From: Lysinibacillus fusiformis
GTDB taxonomy: Bacteria; Bacillota; Bacilli; Bacillales_A; Planococcaceae
Length of the DNA stretch: 64,000 nucleotides
Direction: 5' to 3'
Assembly (NCBI GenBank): GCA_030027265.1
Contig: JASENG010000001.1
Coordinates: 372,001-436,000 of the forward strand
The position numbers were made by a program, and so were the translations under genes. The notes below the pieces were generated by a model. The model was not told the DNA's origin and made no database searches. It saw only the letters and a program-made list of their open reading frames with translations. Positions 30,588-39,765 of the stretch are shown piece after piece (the stretch's first letter is position 1; each line of letters begins with the position of its first letter).

Positions 30588-31247
30588 ATGGATTATAATG
30601 AAATTGGAATCATTGCATTCCAGGAGAAACGTTATGAGGATGCTGCAAAAGCATTTACCGAAGCAATTGAAAACAATCCAAATGATGCAATCGGCTATGT
30701 CAACTTTGGAAACTTATTGGCATCCATGAATGACAGTGAACGTGCAGAAAGATTTTTTCAAAAAGCAATTACTATAGATGAAACGACAGCAACAGCATAC
30801 TATGGATTAGCAAATTTATATTACAACGCAGAACGCTATATTGAAGCAGCCAAGCTATATCAAAAAGCGATTGAGCATGGTATTCAAGGGGCGGATGCCT
30901 ACTATATGCTGGCAAAATCCTTTGAACGTGATGATAAAGTGAAGCTTGCTTTGCCGTATATGCAAAGAGCTGCTGAACTCGCTCCCAATGACCTGCAGAT
31001 TCGCTTGTCTTATGGAATTTTACTTTGCACTTTGGAAATGTTTGATGTGGCAAAAGGAGAGCTTGAGTTTGTACTGCAAAAGGATTCTCAAAATGCTGAT
31101 GCCCATTATAATTTAGGTGTTCTTTATGCAGTTTCAACGGAAGAAACAGAGCTGGCGATGGAACATTTAAAAGAGGCATATACGCTCGACTCTAATTTCG
31201 ACCAAGCAAAATATATATACGATATGATCAGCCAAAGATTTAACTAA
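30588..31247 (+). CDS. tetratricopeptide repeat protein (YrrB-like)
   Basis: 219 residues made of about six TPR units, for example YEDAAKAFTEAIENNPND and ERAERFFQKAITIDE, with no signal peptide or membrane helix. TPR proteins are protein-binding scaffolds. B. subtilis yrrB lies in this place between mnmA and recD2, and its partners are not firmly known. ATG 30588 has GAGGTG upstream; a GTG at 30579 lies inside that site. A terminator follows. Confidence 0.9.
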   Translation: MDYNEIGIIAFQEKRYEDAAKAFTEAIENNPNDAIGYVNFGNLLASMNDSERAERFFQKAITIDETTATAYYGLANLYYNAERYIEAAKLYQKAIEHGIQGADAYYMLAKSFERDDKVKLALPYMQRAAELAPNDLQIRLSYGILLCTLEMFDVAKGELEFVLQKDSQNADAHYNLGVLYAVSTEETELAMEHLKEAYTLDSNFDQAKYIYDMISQRFN

Positions 31248-31287
31248 AACTTGTTGACCCTAGCTATGGGTCGATAAGTTTTTTTCT
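31247..31287 (+). terminator. terminator after the TPR gene
   Basis: AAACTTGTTGACCC pairs with GGGTCGATAAGTTT, followed by a T-rich tail. Confidence 0.88.
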
Positions 31288-31497
31288 TTTACGGATGTGT
31301 GTCATGATGGCAATTTGCTGAAGGTTTTTTGAAGCAGCCAATTTTCTAGCAAAAATTTAGAATGATTTCGCTAAGAAGCAAGATACTAAGGCAAGGAAGT
31401 GTTTCTTTCATCTAAAACAGGGAAACATGAGAGAAGTCATAAGTGCCTTGAAAAGTTCAGTGATATAAATTTCTAAATTTGTAAAGCGGGTGTCTAG

Positions 31498-32712
31498 ATG
31501 AATATTCTATGGGGTATTTTAGGGATTTTGGCTGTGTTATTGATAGCATTCGCCTTATCCAGTAATCGTTCGTTCATTAATTGGAGAACGATTGCCGGAG
31601 GATTGGCAATCCAATTAATCTTCGCATTTATCGTACTTAAATGGGAATTTGGTCGAAAAATCTTAATTGAAATTTCAGATGCTGTCCAAAAGCTTATTAG
31701 CTATGCCAATGAAGGGATCTCCTTTTTATTTGGTCCATTAGCAGATACTAATTTTACAGGTGGAATGGTTTTTGCCTTAAGTGTTCTAACAATTATTATT
31801 TTCTTTTCTTCCTTAATTTCAGTTTTATATTATCTCCGAATTATGCAATTTGTCATCAAAATTCTAGGTGGAGGATTATCCAAAATACTTGGTACGACGA
31901 AAGCTGAGTCAGTGAATGCAGCCGCGAATATTTTTGTTGGACAAACTGAAGCTCCTTTAGTGATACGGCCATTTTTAGGAAAGATGACAAAATCTGAGCT
32001 GTTTGCCGTAATGACAGGTGGTTTGGCATCGGTCTCCGGTTCAGTGTTAGTGGGATATTCATTATTGGGGGTTCCGCTAGAATATTTGATTGCAGCGAGT
32101 TTTATGGCAGCACCGGCTGGTTTAGTAATGGCAAAATTGATGCTGCCAGAAACAGAAGAAGTGGATGACTCGAATTTTGTACTGGATAATGATAATGAAT
32201 CTGTCAATGTAATCGATGCTGCCGCTCGCGGCGCTGGAGACGGTTTGAAGCTTGCGGTTAATGTAGGAGCGATGTTACTGGCCTTTATCGCGTTAATTGC
32301 TTTAATCAATGGAATATTAGGTGGAATAGGTGGGATCTTTGGACTTAATGATTTAACCCTTGAAGGTATACTCGGTTATGTATTTTCTCCACTAGCTTTT
32401 GCCATTGGCGTTCCATGGATCGAGGCAGTTGAAGCGGGTTCCTTTATAGGGCAGAAGCTTGTACTGAATGAGTTTGTTGCCTATTCAAACTTTGGACCAG
32501 TCATTCAAGAGCTTTCCGAAAAAACGGTAATGATTATCAGTTTTGCTTTATGCGGTTTTGCCAACTTGAGTTCCATGGCCATCTTAATTGGCGGTCTTGG
32601 TTCAATGGCTCCAAGCAGAAGACCTATCATTGCGAAATTAGCGATACGAGCTGTAGTTGCAGGTACCCTCGCTTCCTTGGTGAATGCAGCAATAGCAGGG
32701 ATGTTTTTATAA
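31498..32712 (+). CDS. nupC: concentrative nucleoside transporter NupC
   Basis: 404-residue membrane protein with about 8-10 helices that takes up nucleosides with cations. N-terminal WRTIAGGLAIQLIFAFIVL, the central VGQTEAPLVIRPFL (substrate-binding QTEAP block) and ALCGFANLSSMAILIGGLG near the end are family hallmarks. It stands alone between terminators. Nothing in the leader identified the regulator. It is absent from this place in B. subtilis. Confidence 0.94.
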   Translation: MNILWGILGILAVLLIAFALSSNRSFINWRTIAGGLAIQLIFAFIVLKWEFGRKILIEISDAVQKLISYANEGISFLFGPLADTNFTGGMVFALSVLTIIIFFSSLISVLYYLRIMQFVIKILGGGLSKILGTTKAESVNAAANIFVGQTEAPLVIRPFLGKMTKSELFAVMTGGLASVSGSVLVGYSLLGVPLEYLIAASFMAAPAGLVMAKLMLPETEEVDDSNFVLDNDNESVNVIDAAARGAGDGLKLAVNVGAMLLAFIALIALINGILGGIGGIFGLNDLTLEGILGYVFSPLAFAIGVPWIEAVEAGSFIGQKLVLNEFVAYSNFGPVIQELSEKTVMIISFALCGFANLSSMAILIGGLGSMAPSRRPIIAKLAIRAVVAGTLASLVNAAIAGMFL

Positions 32713-32715
32713 ATA

Positions 32716-32753
32716 AAAGCGTACAAATCTAGCTGGGATTTGTACGCTTTCTT
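32716..32753 (+). terminator. terminator after nupC
   Basis: AAAGCGTACAAATC and GATTTGTACGCTTT form a 14-bp perfect stem, followed by CTTG. Confidence 0.85.
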
Positions 32754-32870
32754 GTTGCAAACAGATCTATCTTGCAGCAACAAGAAAATGCCATCAATAA
32801 AAATACTTTACTTGCCGGCAATTTCCTTCCATTATGGAATAAAGCTATAAAAAGTTAGGGGAGAAGTTTC

Positions 32871-33356
32871 TTGAACAACATAGTTATTAACAAAGCAAAA
32901 TTGATCTTAGATGATATTACATACGGTTTAGACTTAGCTAAAAATTGGCATCCTAACTATTTTGAATACTTTTATAAGTATTTTTCAGATGCCGATAAAG
33001 AAACGAGAAAATATGCTTTACTTATTTTTGCAGCTGGACTTGGAAATTGGTTAAGCGGTTCTGCTGCCATTTTTTTGTCGTCCGATATTGAAAGTGAGAA
33101 TAACTTCATTTTTGAGGACTATATAAAGTCTTTTTTGCAGAATAGACAAAACCTCGCAATGGACTTCCCTGAACTTTATAACCATATCATGATCGTGCTA
33201 TTCGATCTAGCTGAACTTGATAAATTTGATTTAATAACTTTAAGTGATGAAATTCGAGCTGATTTAACCAATTTATTACTCGAAACTGATAAGAACTCCT
33301 TGAAATATTATAATTATCCCAGCGTATTGAATGAGGTCGGCTTTAGAAATAGCTAA
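32871..33356 (+). CDS. uncharacterised 161-residue protein
   Basis: I do not recognise this protein. The TTG start has GGGGAG seven bases upstream. It is soluble-looking, helical and acidic, with no signal peptide. The middle has a short hydrophobic stretch, YALLIFAAGLGNWLSGSAAIF, that could be a buried helix; a membrane role is less likely. It is convergent with the HisA-like gene, and its stop lies 21 bases from that gene's stop. No domain, repeat or metal-binding motif was seen. Confidence 0.68.
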   Translation: MNNIVINKAKLILDDITYGLDLAKNWHPNYFEYFYKYFSDADKETRKYALLIFAAGLGNWLSGSAAIFLSSDIESENNFIFEDYIKSFLQNRQNLAMDFPELYNHIMIVLFDLAELDKFDLITLSDEIRADLTNLLLETDKNSLKYYNYPSVLNEVGFRNS

Positions 33357-33376
33357 AACACTAATAACGCATAACC

Positions 33377-34135
33377 TTAACGTTCAGTACAAAACGCCAC
33401 AACTTCTTGATAGCTTAAATCACCACCGAAAATATCTAAAGCACTTCCGATTGTGACATGTAATTTCCCTTTGGAAAGGTCTTTAAATTTTTGTAGATCC
33501 TCCAGGGAACGAACGCCGCCAGCATATGTAGTTGGAATGGATGTCCAAAGAGCCAAATCCTGCACTAACTCTTCTTGCATACCACTACGTTTTCCTTCGA
33601 CATCTACTGCATGAATCAATAATTCACTACAAAATTGTTCGATGTAAGGAATAGATGTTTCATTTACCTCAAAATCACTGAATTTTGTCCATTTGTCTGT
33701 CACAACAAACCATTTGCCATCTCGTTTACGGCAGCTTAAATCGAGTACGATATGTTCTTTTCCTACTGTTTGGTTCAGCTTTTCCAATCGGTCCATATCC
33801 AATTGCCCATCATGGAAAATATAGGAAGTCACAATAATGTGGGATGCACCTGCATCAATATATTTTTTTGCATTATGTGCTGTAATGCCGCCACCGACCT
33901 GCAAGCCATTCGGATAGGTTTGCATTGCTAGCAAAGCTGCTTCTTCATTGCCAGTCCCTAGCATAATTACATGTCCACCAGTTAAACCATCCCTTTTGAA
34001 CATATTTGCAAAATAGGCTGAATCGTTTTCTGATATAAAGTTTTCAACTACGCCACTGTTTTCTTGGCCTAAAGTACTGCCTACGATTTGTTTGACTTTC
34101 CCATCATGTAAATCAATGCAAGGTCGAAATTCCAC
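33377..34135 (-). CDS. eukaryotic-type HisA isomerase (ProFAR isomerase)
   Basis: TIM-barrel isomerase of histidine synthesis, acting on the ProFAR intermediate. The opening EFRPCIDLHDGKVKQIVG, the QVGGGIT block, IIVTSYIF, VLDLSCRKRDGKWFVV and TYAGGVRS match the eukaryotic/plant HisA group (HIS6), not the standard bacterial hisA of Bacillus. The preferred start is the GTG giving MEFRPCID; the frame extends nine residues further to an ATG at 34162. It stands alone, with no other his gene in the window. Confidence 0.85.
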   Translation of the reverse strand: MEFRPCIDLHDGKVKQIVGSTLGQENSGVVENFISENDSAYFANMFKRDGLTGGHVIMLGTGNEEAALLAMQTYPNGLQVGGGITAHNAKKYIDAGASHIIVTSYIFHDGQLDMDRLEKLNQTVGKEHIVLDLSCRKRDGKWFVVTDKWTKFSDFEVNETSIPYIEQFCSELLIHAVDVEGKRSGMQEELVQDLALWTSIPTTYAGGVRSLEDLQKFKDLSKGKLHVTIGSALDIFGGDLSYQEVVAFCTER

Positions 34136-34309
34136 TGCTAACAAATCCCTTCTACATTTCAATTATGTATTTAAATACAACTATCTTTATAAATTATCAT
34201 AGCATTCGTATATAAAAATATCGAGCAGCCAATCTTCTTTCATTATAAGACAGTTATTCATTCATATGGTAAAATCAAAGATACTAATGGAAGAGAAGGG
34301 GTAGTAAGG

Positions 34310-36802
34310 ATGGCAGAAAATCTTAATTTATTTGAAGTGAATAAATTGTTTATTCTTGGCCGTCCAATTGTGTCCATTTTTCATAATGCGACAAATATGT
34401 ATTCAATTGTTCGAGTAAAAATACAAGAAACAAATTTACAATATGACGACAAGGAAATTATCGTAGTAGGCTACTTTCCAAAATTAAATGAAGAAGAACT
34501 ATATCGGTTCACGGGTGTTTTAAAAACTCATCCAAAATACGGTCAGCAATTTCAAGTGGAGACCTTTGTCAAAGAGGTTCCTGCTACAGAACAAGGCATT
34601 ATTCATTATTTATCGAGTGATCTATTTTCTGGAATAGGGCGAAAAACGGCAGAAATGATTGTAGAAAAACTAGGCGTGGATGCCATACGAAAAATTATGG
34701 AGGATCCATATGCACTCGATAGTGTCCCGCGTCTAAATGATGAGAAAAAGGCAACCATTCGCCAGACCCTTGAACAAAATCTGGGTCTTGAAAAAGTGAT
34801 GATTAAGTTAAATGAATGGGGTTTTGGTCCGCAATTAGTAATGAAAATCTATCAAACATATCGCGAAGAAACCATTACATTACTAACTGAAAACCCCTAT
34901 CGTCTAATAGAAGATGTGGAAGGGGTTGGGTTTGGACGTGCGGATGAGCTGGGCAGCAAACTCGGGATTACAGGAGCACATCCGGATCGTATTAAAGCAG
35001 CGGTACTGCATGTACTGACAAATGCTTCTCTTTCAGACGGCCATGTCTATTTAGACGCAGAGCACGTTTTGCCTGAAGTAAAGGGCATGCTGGAACAACG
35101 GCAGCCTGTTGAAATTCCTTTTGAGACCATTTCAAAAGCCATTATTGAAATGAGAGAGGAAAGTAAAATTTGCGGAGAAGAAACGCGGCTATATTTACCT
35201 TCCCTTTACTATAGCGAGGTTGGGATAGCCTCTAAAATATTGGAGCTTTCAAAGCATAATGGAAAACAAAGATTTTCAAAGGATGAAATCAGAAAGGCGA
35301 TTGGAGAAGTTGAAGACCGATTGGAGGTTTCTTACGCTGAAACACAAGCAAAGGCCATTGAATATGCACTTAATTCATCTGTTATGATTTTAACTGGTGG
35401 ACCTGGTACTGGGAAAACAACTGTTATTCGAGGATTTGTTGAAGTATATGCAGAGCTCCATGGCTTATCTCTAAATCCAAAGGAATATGCACAGAAAGAG
35501 GAGCCCTTTCCAATTGTTTTAGCAGCTCCTACAGGAAGAGCTGCAAAGCGATTAGCGGAATCTACGGAACTTCCTGCCATGACGATCCACCGATTACTCG
35601 GGTTTAACGGTCAAGAAAAGGATGAAGAAACAGAACGGGAAATCGAAGGCAGACTCATCATTATTGATGAAATGTCGATGGTTGATACATGGCTTGCTCA
35701 TCAACTGCTAAAAAGTATAAGTGAGGATGTACAAGTTGTGTTTGTAGGGGACCAAGATCAGCTGCCTCCAGTTGGTCCAGGTCAAGTTTTAAAGGATTTA
35801 TTAGCCTCTAAAAAAGTGCCGACAGTAGAGTTGACGGATGTCTATCGTCAGGCTGAGGGGTCAACGATTATTGAATTAGCCCACCAAATCAAAAAAGGAA
35901 ATATCCCAAGCTCCGTTGATAATAAAACAAGTGACCGATCCTTCATTAAAGCATCAGCCGATCAAATCGCAAGCGTTGTTACACAAGTTGTAAAAAGCGC
36001 GGTTGCCAAAGGTCAGTCGATACGTGATATACAAGTACTGGCGCCAATGTATAAGGGGCCAGCTGGAATTGATATGCTGAATAAAAAAATCCAGGAATTA
36101 GTAAATCCCAATGAGGATGGCACAAGAAAAGAGCTTGTTTTTGGCGATGTCATATACCGCATTGGGGATAAAGTATTACAGCTTGTCAATCAACCGGAAA
36201 GCAATATTTTCAACGGGGATATGGGTGAAGTCATTGCAATACTTCGTGCAAAAGAAAATATTGAAAAACAGGATTTATTGGTCGTTTCCTATGATGGGAA
36301 TGAGGTAACCTATCAGCGTGGGGATTTAAATCAGATTACTTTGGCTTATTGCTGTTCGATTCATAAGTCGCAAGGAAGTGAATTCCAAACGGTTATTATG
36401 CCGATTGTGCGCGGCTATTCTAAAATGCTCCGCCGCAATCTGCTCTATACAGGGATTACAAGGGCAAAAAACTTCTTAATTCTGTGTGGGGAGCCGGAAG
36501 TTTTTACTGCGGGATTATCCAAAACCGATGATTTAATGCGGTTAACCAGCCTAAAAGCTAGGTTAAACCCCATGGAAATCGAAGAAGCAGATAAAAATGA
36601 GAAGACAGAACCAGTTAAAGAAGCTGTTTCTCCTAAAAAGAATCACCTTGATGAGGAACAGCAGGAAGCATTTCACGTAAAAGGTGAGGTTCTAGAACCG
36701 GTATTAAATGCAGAAACCGCACCATATATCCATCCTTTGATAGGAATGAATGGATTATCACCCTATGATTTTTTGGAAGATGAAAAGGAGAGTGTACAAT
36801 GA
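34310..36802 (+). CDS. recD2: ATP-dependent RecD2 DNA helicase
   Basis: 5'-to-3' superfamily 1 helicase in DNA repair and replication, working without RecBC. 830 residues. An N-terminal OB-like and helix-hairpin-helix part includes FSGIGRKTAEMIVEKLG. Walker A GGPGTGKTTVI lies at about 363-373, followed by IIIDEMSMVD, VGDQDQLPPVGPGQVL and the C-terminal CSIHKSQGSEF and YTGITRAKNF motifs. Equivalent to yrrC, downstream of the TPR gene in B. subtilis. The VOC gene overlaps its stop by four bases. Confidence 0.96.
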   Translation: MAENLNLFEVNKLFILGRPIVSIFHNATNMYSIVRVKIQETNLQYDDKEIIVVGYFPKLNEEELYRFTGVLKTHPKYGQQFQVETFVKEVPATEQGIIHYLSSDLFSGIGRKTAEMIVEKLGVDAIRKIMEDPYALDSVPRLNDEKKATIRQTLEQNLGLEKVMIKLNEWGFGPQLVMKIYQTYREETITLLTENPYRLIEDVEGVGFGRADELGSKLGITGAHPDRIKAAVLHVLTNASLSDGHVYLDAEHVLPEVKGMLEQRQPVEIPFETISKAIIEMREESKICGEETRLYLPSLYYSEVGIASKILELSKHNGKQRFSKDEIRKAIGEVEDRLEVSYAETQAKAIEYALNSSVMILTGGPGTGKTTVIRGFVEVYAELHGLSLNPKEYAQKEEPFPIVLAAPTGRAAKRLAESTELPAMTIHRLLGFNGQEKDEETEREIEGRLIIIDEMSMVDTWLAHQLLKSISEDVQVVFVGDQDQLPPVGPGQVLKDLLASKKVPTVELTDVYRQAEGSTIIELAHQIKKGNIPSSVDNKTSDRSFIKASADQIASVVTQVVKSAVAKGQSIRDIQVLAPMYKGPAGIDMLNKKIQELVNPNEDGTRKELVFGDVIYRIGDKVLQLVNQPESNIFNGDMGEVIAILRAKENIEKQDLLVVSYDGNEVTYQRGDLNQITLAYCCSIHKSQGSEFQTVIMPIVRGYSKMLRRNLLYTGITRAKNFLILCGEPEVFTAGLSKTDDLMRLTSLKARLNPMEIEEADKNEKTEPVKEAVSPKKNHLDEEQQEAFHVKGEVLEPVLNAETAPYIHPLIGMNGLSPYDFLEDEKESVQ

Positions 36803-37191
36803 CTAAGTTAACGCCGTTTTTAATGTTTCAAGGAGAAGCAGAGAAGGCAATTCAGTTCTATGCTTCTGTTTTTAAAGGGGCAGAGATCATTTCGATGGTA
36901 AAATACGGACCTGAACTGCCTGCGATGGAAGGGAAAATTGCAAACGCCGTTATAGCTATTCATGGACAGACATTCTATTGCAACGATAGTGTCATCAAAC
37001 ATGAATTTACGTTTACTCCTTCCATTTCTATGTTTATCGAATGTGATACCGAAGAGGAGCTGGATGAAGCTTTTGCCAAACTTGCAGAAAAGGGACTAGT
37101 GCTAATGCCGATTGATAACTATGGGTTTAGTAAAAGGTTTGGCTGGGTGCAAGATGCCTTTGGAGTTTCTTGGCAGCTCAATTTGAATTAA
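36799..37191 (+). CDS. VOC-family protein (PhnB/3-demethylubiquinone-methyltransferase-like)
   Basis: 130 residues with TPFLMFQGEAEKAIQFYASVF at the start and RFGWVQDAFGVSWQLN at the end, as in the PhnB-like branch of the vicinal-oxygen-chelate superfamily. The substrate is unknown. The ATGA overlap with recD2 implies translational coupling, but a functional link to the helicase is not evident. Confidence 0.85.
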   Translation: MTKLTPFLMFQGEAEKAIQFYASVFKGAEIISMVKYGPELPAMEGKIANAVIAIHGQTFYCNDSVIKHEFTFTPSISMFIECDTEEELDEAFAKLAEKGLVLMPIDNYGFSKRFGWVQDAFGVSWQLNLN

Positions 37192-37264
37192 CAAGCCTCA
37201 AATAATGCAAATATTCTACTTCCCAAGCATATAGTAGTTTTATGAAAAGGGAAGGGGATACTCT

Positions 37265-37915
37265 TTGGATTATTCGAATGTTAACCAACATCCTTCTTAC
37301 AAAATGCGTGTCATTTCAGTGGAAGGGAAAAGTAAATTTGAAGTAACACCTGATTTTGCAGAATTGCAAATTGAAGTTGTTACCTCATCAGAAGATTTAA
37401 CTGAAGCTCAAAGAGAAAATGCAGAGAGAATGAATCAGGTTATTTCAGCTTTATTAGCATTAAATATTGATCGAAACGATATCCAAACTGCATTTTTCAA
37501 TGTCTCTCCCCTATACGATTATGTAGAAGGGAAACAGGTGTTTAGAGGCTATGAGGTGACAAACGCGATTACCGTAAAAATCGAAGAGATAAGTGAAGTG
37601 GGAATGGTAATCGATACGGCCATCAAAAATGGAGCAAACCGCATCTCGCAGTTGGAGTTTAAGTTAGAGAACGATGCGCTTTACTATCAAAAAGCATTGC
37701 AGCTAGCCCTTCAAAATGCCCATGAAAAGGCTAATGCGATTACCTCATCCCTCAGGCTATCATACATGCCTGTGCCAATTGAAATTACTGAAGAGACTTC
37801 TGGGGGACCAATTTTGTTGAAATCGGTTGCCATGACACAGAGCTCCTTTGAAACACCTATTGAACAAGGAACGATTACGGTGGAAGCAACCTTGAAAGTA
37901 AAATATCAATTTTAA
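37265..37915 (+). CDS. SIMPL domain (DUF541) protein
   Basis: 216 residues from a TTG start with GGGG upstream. The domain begins MRVISVEGKSKFEVTPDFAEL and shows the typical NAERMNQVISAL, YEVTNAITVKI and ALQNAHEKANAI blocks. No signal peptide is seen, unlike many family members, so it is probably cytoplasmic. Its biological role is not settled. Confidence 0.85.
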   Translation: MDYSNVNQHPSYKMRVISVEGKSKFEVTPDFAELQIEVVTSSEDLTEAQRENAERMNQVISALLALNIDRNDIQTAFFNVSPLYDYVEGKQVFRGYEVTNAITVKIEEISEVGMVIDTAIKNGANRISQLEFKLENDALYYQKALQLALQNAHEKANAITSSLRLSYMPVPIEITEETSGGPILLKSVAMTQSSFETPIEQGTITVEATLKVKYQF

Positions 37916-37922
37916 GGACAGG

Positions 37923-37953
37923 GAACTTATATTTATTTATAGGTTCTTTTTTT
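37923..37953 (+). terminator. terminator after the SIMPL gene
   Basis: GAACTTATA pairs with TATAGGTTC (one G-T), followed by seven T. Confidence 0.82.
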
Positions 37954-38059
37954 ATGGAAGGGAAAACTGAATAAATTGCCGAAATTATTGATTGAAAGAA
38001 TAAGAAGTTCATGGTTCGAAAAATAGGTATTCGGCAATAGGGAAGGGTGTTGGCACACA

Positions 38060-38488
38060 ATGACTAAATACGAACAAAAAACAAAGCATACAGATCAAAG
38101 TGTCATTGAATTTATTGAGGCAGTGGATAGTCCGAAGAAAAGAGAAGATGCGTATCAGCTTCTGAAAATTTTCGAAGAGACTTCAGGTTTTGAAGCGAAA
38201 ATGTGGGGACCGAGTATTATTGGGTTTGGTTCTTACCATTACAAATATGAATCAGGACATGAAGGAGATGCACCATTTGTAGGTTTTTCTCCAAGAAAAG
38301 CGAAGATTAGCTTATATTTTGCCACAGGTGATACAGAAAGGGAAAAAATCCTGGAACGTTTCGGAAAGCATACATCTGGAAAGGCTTGTGTCTATATCAA
38401 TAAATTAGCTGATATAGAGGAAGAAGTATTAAAAGAATTAATTTTACAATCAATTACATTTTTAAGAAAAACTTATCCTGGATATTGA
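38060..38488 (+). CDS. DUF1801 domain protein
   Basis: 142 residues. The domain includes REDAYQLLKIFEETSG, MWGPSIIGFG and SPRKAKISLYF, and ends with KADIEEEVLKELI-like helices (here LADIEEEVLKELI). The family is widespread and uncharacterised, with a fold related to iron-chaperone-like proteins. It lies between a terminator and spo0M. Confidence 0.82.
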   Translation: MTKYEQKTKHTDQSVIEFIEAVDSPKKREDAYQLLKIFEETSGFEAKMWGPSIIGFGSYHYKYESGHEGDAPFVGFSPRKAKISLYFATGDTEREKILERFGKHTSGKACVYINKLADIEEEVLKELILQSITFLRKTYPGY

Positions 38489-38546
38489 AACTTTTATTCC
38501 ACTTAAAGCGTAAGGAAAATAGATAAAATAACAGGGAGTGCTTATA

Positions 38547-39317
38547 ATGTCGTTTTTTAAAAAATTGGGAGCAAGTATTGGTATTGGCTCTGCAAAAGTA
38601 GATACGAAATTAGAAAAATCCGCTTACTATGCTGGTGAACAAATCAAAGGTCAAGTAGAAGTTTACGGCGGCAATGTGGAACAGCAAATCAATGCTATTT
38701 ACTTAACTTTGAATACTACATACATCAAGGAAGTTGACGACAGCAAGATTACTGCAAGTACAGCAATCCAAAAGTTTAAAGTATGTGATCCATTTATCGT
38801 CAGTGCAAATGAAACGAAAATCATCCCATTTTCATTTGTGATTCCATTCGATGTTCCTATCACAGTAGGGAAAACCGAAGTATGGGTTGCTACTGAACTG
38901 GATATTAAGAGTGGATTGGATTCAGGGGATCGGGATTACATTGACATTCGACCGTCAAAAATTGCCTCTAGAATTCTAGAAGAGTTCCAGCAGCTAGGAT
39001 TTAAAATGCGTCAAGTCGAATGCAAACAAGCTTCCTACAAATATCGCGGGAACTATCCATTCAGTCAGGAATTTGAGTTTGTACCGACTAGCGGAGCTTT
39101 TCGAGGTAAACTTGATGAGCTGGAAATCGTCTTTATTTCACAAACAGAAAGCAGCGCAGAAATTTTAATGCAAGTTGACCGTAAAGCAAGAGGGCTGGGA
39201 GGATTCTTGGCGGAAGCTTTAGATGCTGATGAAACTCATGTCAAAATGACAATTACGCAACAGGATTTACAAACACTGGGTCAACAATTCAGACAAATTA
39301 TTTCTCAATATTCTTAA
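38547..39317 (+). CDS. spo0M: sporulation-control protein Spo0M
   Basis: 256 residues of arrestin-like beta structure. It begins MSFFKKLGASIGIGSAKVDT and has KSAYYAGEQIKGQVEVYGG and the C-terminal GGFLAEALDADETH. In B. subtilis Spo0M acts early in sporulation and is linked to the division machinery. ATG 38547 has AGGGAG upstream; GTG 38538 lies in that site. A small zinc-ribbon gene follows. Confidence 0.93.
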   Translation: MSFFKKLGASIGIGSAKVDTKLEKSAYYAGEQIKGQVEVYGGNVEQQINAIYLTLNTTYIKEVDDSKITASTAIQKFKVCDPFIVSANETKIIPFSFVIPFDVPITVGKTEVWVATELDIKSGLDSGDRDYIDIRPSKIASRILEEFQQLGFKMRQVECKQASYKYRGNYPFSQEFEFVPTSGAFRGKLDELEIVFISQTESSAEILMQVDRKARGLGGFLAEALDADETHVKMTITQQDLQTLGQQFRQIISQYS

Positions 39318-39359
39318 GGGAAATAAAGCCTCCTGAAAAATTGAGGGGAGATGGTAATT

Positions 39360-39551
39360 TTGATAGAAAAATTAAAGGATGCATTTACGTCCAAGAAATT
39401 AATTTGCACCAATTGCGGCAAACAGATTGCTGAAGGTGAAACGATTATTGCCAAGATAACGATGCCTTCGGAGAAAGAAATGATAGTTTCTAAATTAGAT
39501 AATGCAATTGCTCGAACTGCTGATGCTGTATTATGCCAGAGATGTCATTAA
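39360..39551 (+). CDS. small zinc-ribbon protein
   Basis: About 63 residues with two CxxC pairs: ICTNCGKQI near the start and LCQRCH at the very end, a four-cysteine zinc ribbon separated by about 45 residues. TTG 39360 has GGGGAG eleven bases upstream. An in-frame ATG at 39351 is only two bases from that site. It follows spo0M and may be cotranscribed. Function unknown. Confidence 0.68.
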   Translation: MIEKLKDAFTSKKLICTNCGKQIAEGETIIAKITMPSEKEMIVSKLDNAIARTADAVLCQRCH

Positions 39552-39588
39552 GGCAGAGCTAGAAAAAATTATACAATAATCCACAGTC

Positions 39589-39630
39589 AAGAAAGTCGCT
39601 GAAAGTGAATGCTTTAGCGGCTTTCTTTTA
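39589..39630 (+). terminator. terminator after the zinc-ribbon gene
   Basis: AAGAAAGTCGCTGAAAG pairs with CTTTAGCGGCTTTCTT, followed by TTATG. Confidence 0.82.
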
Positions 39631-39765
39631 TGAGGAATGAATGATTTCAGTGCTAGTTTTAGAGTTGTTTGAAAATATCGGCTAATTTAAATTGTAAGAA
39701 ATTTATAATTTTTCAATAATAATTCAGCTTCAAATATGCTATGATTCAACTATATTGGAGGTTGA

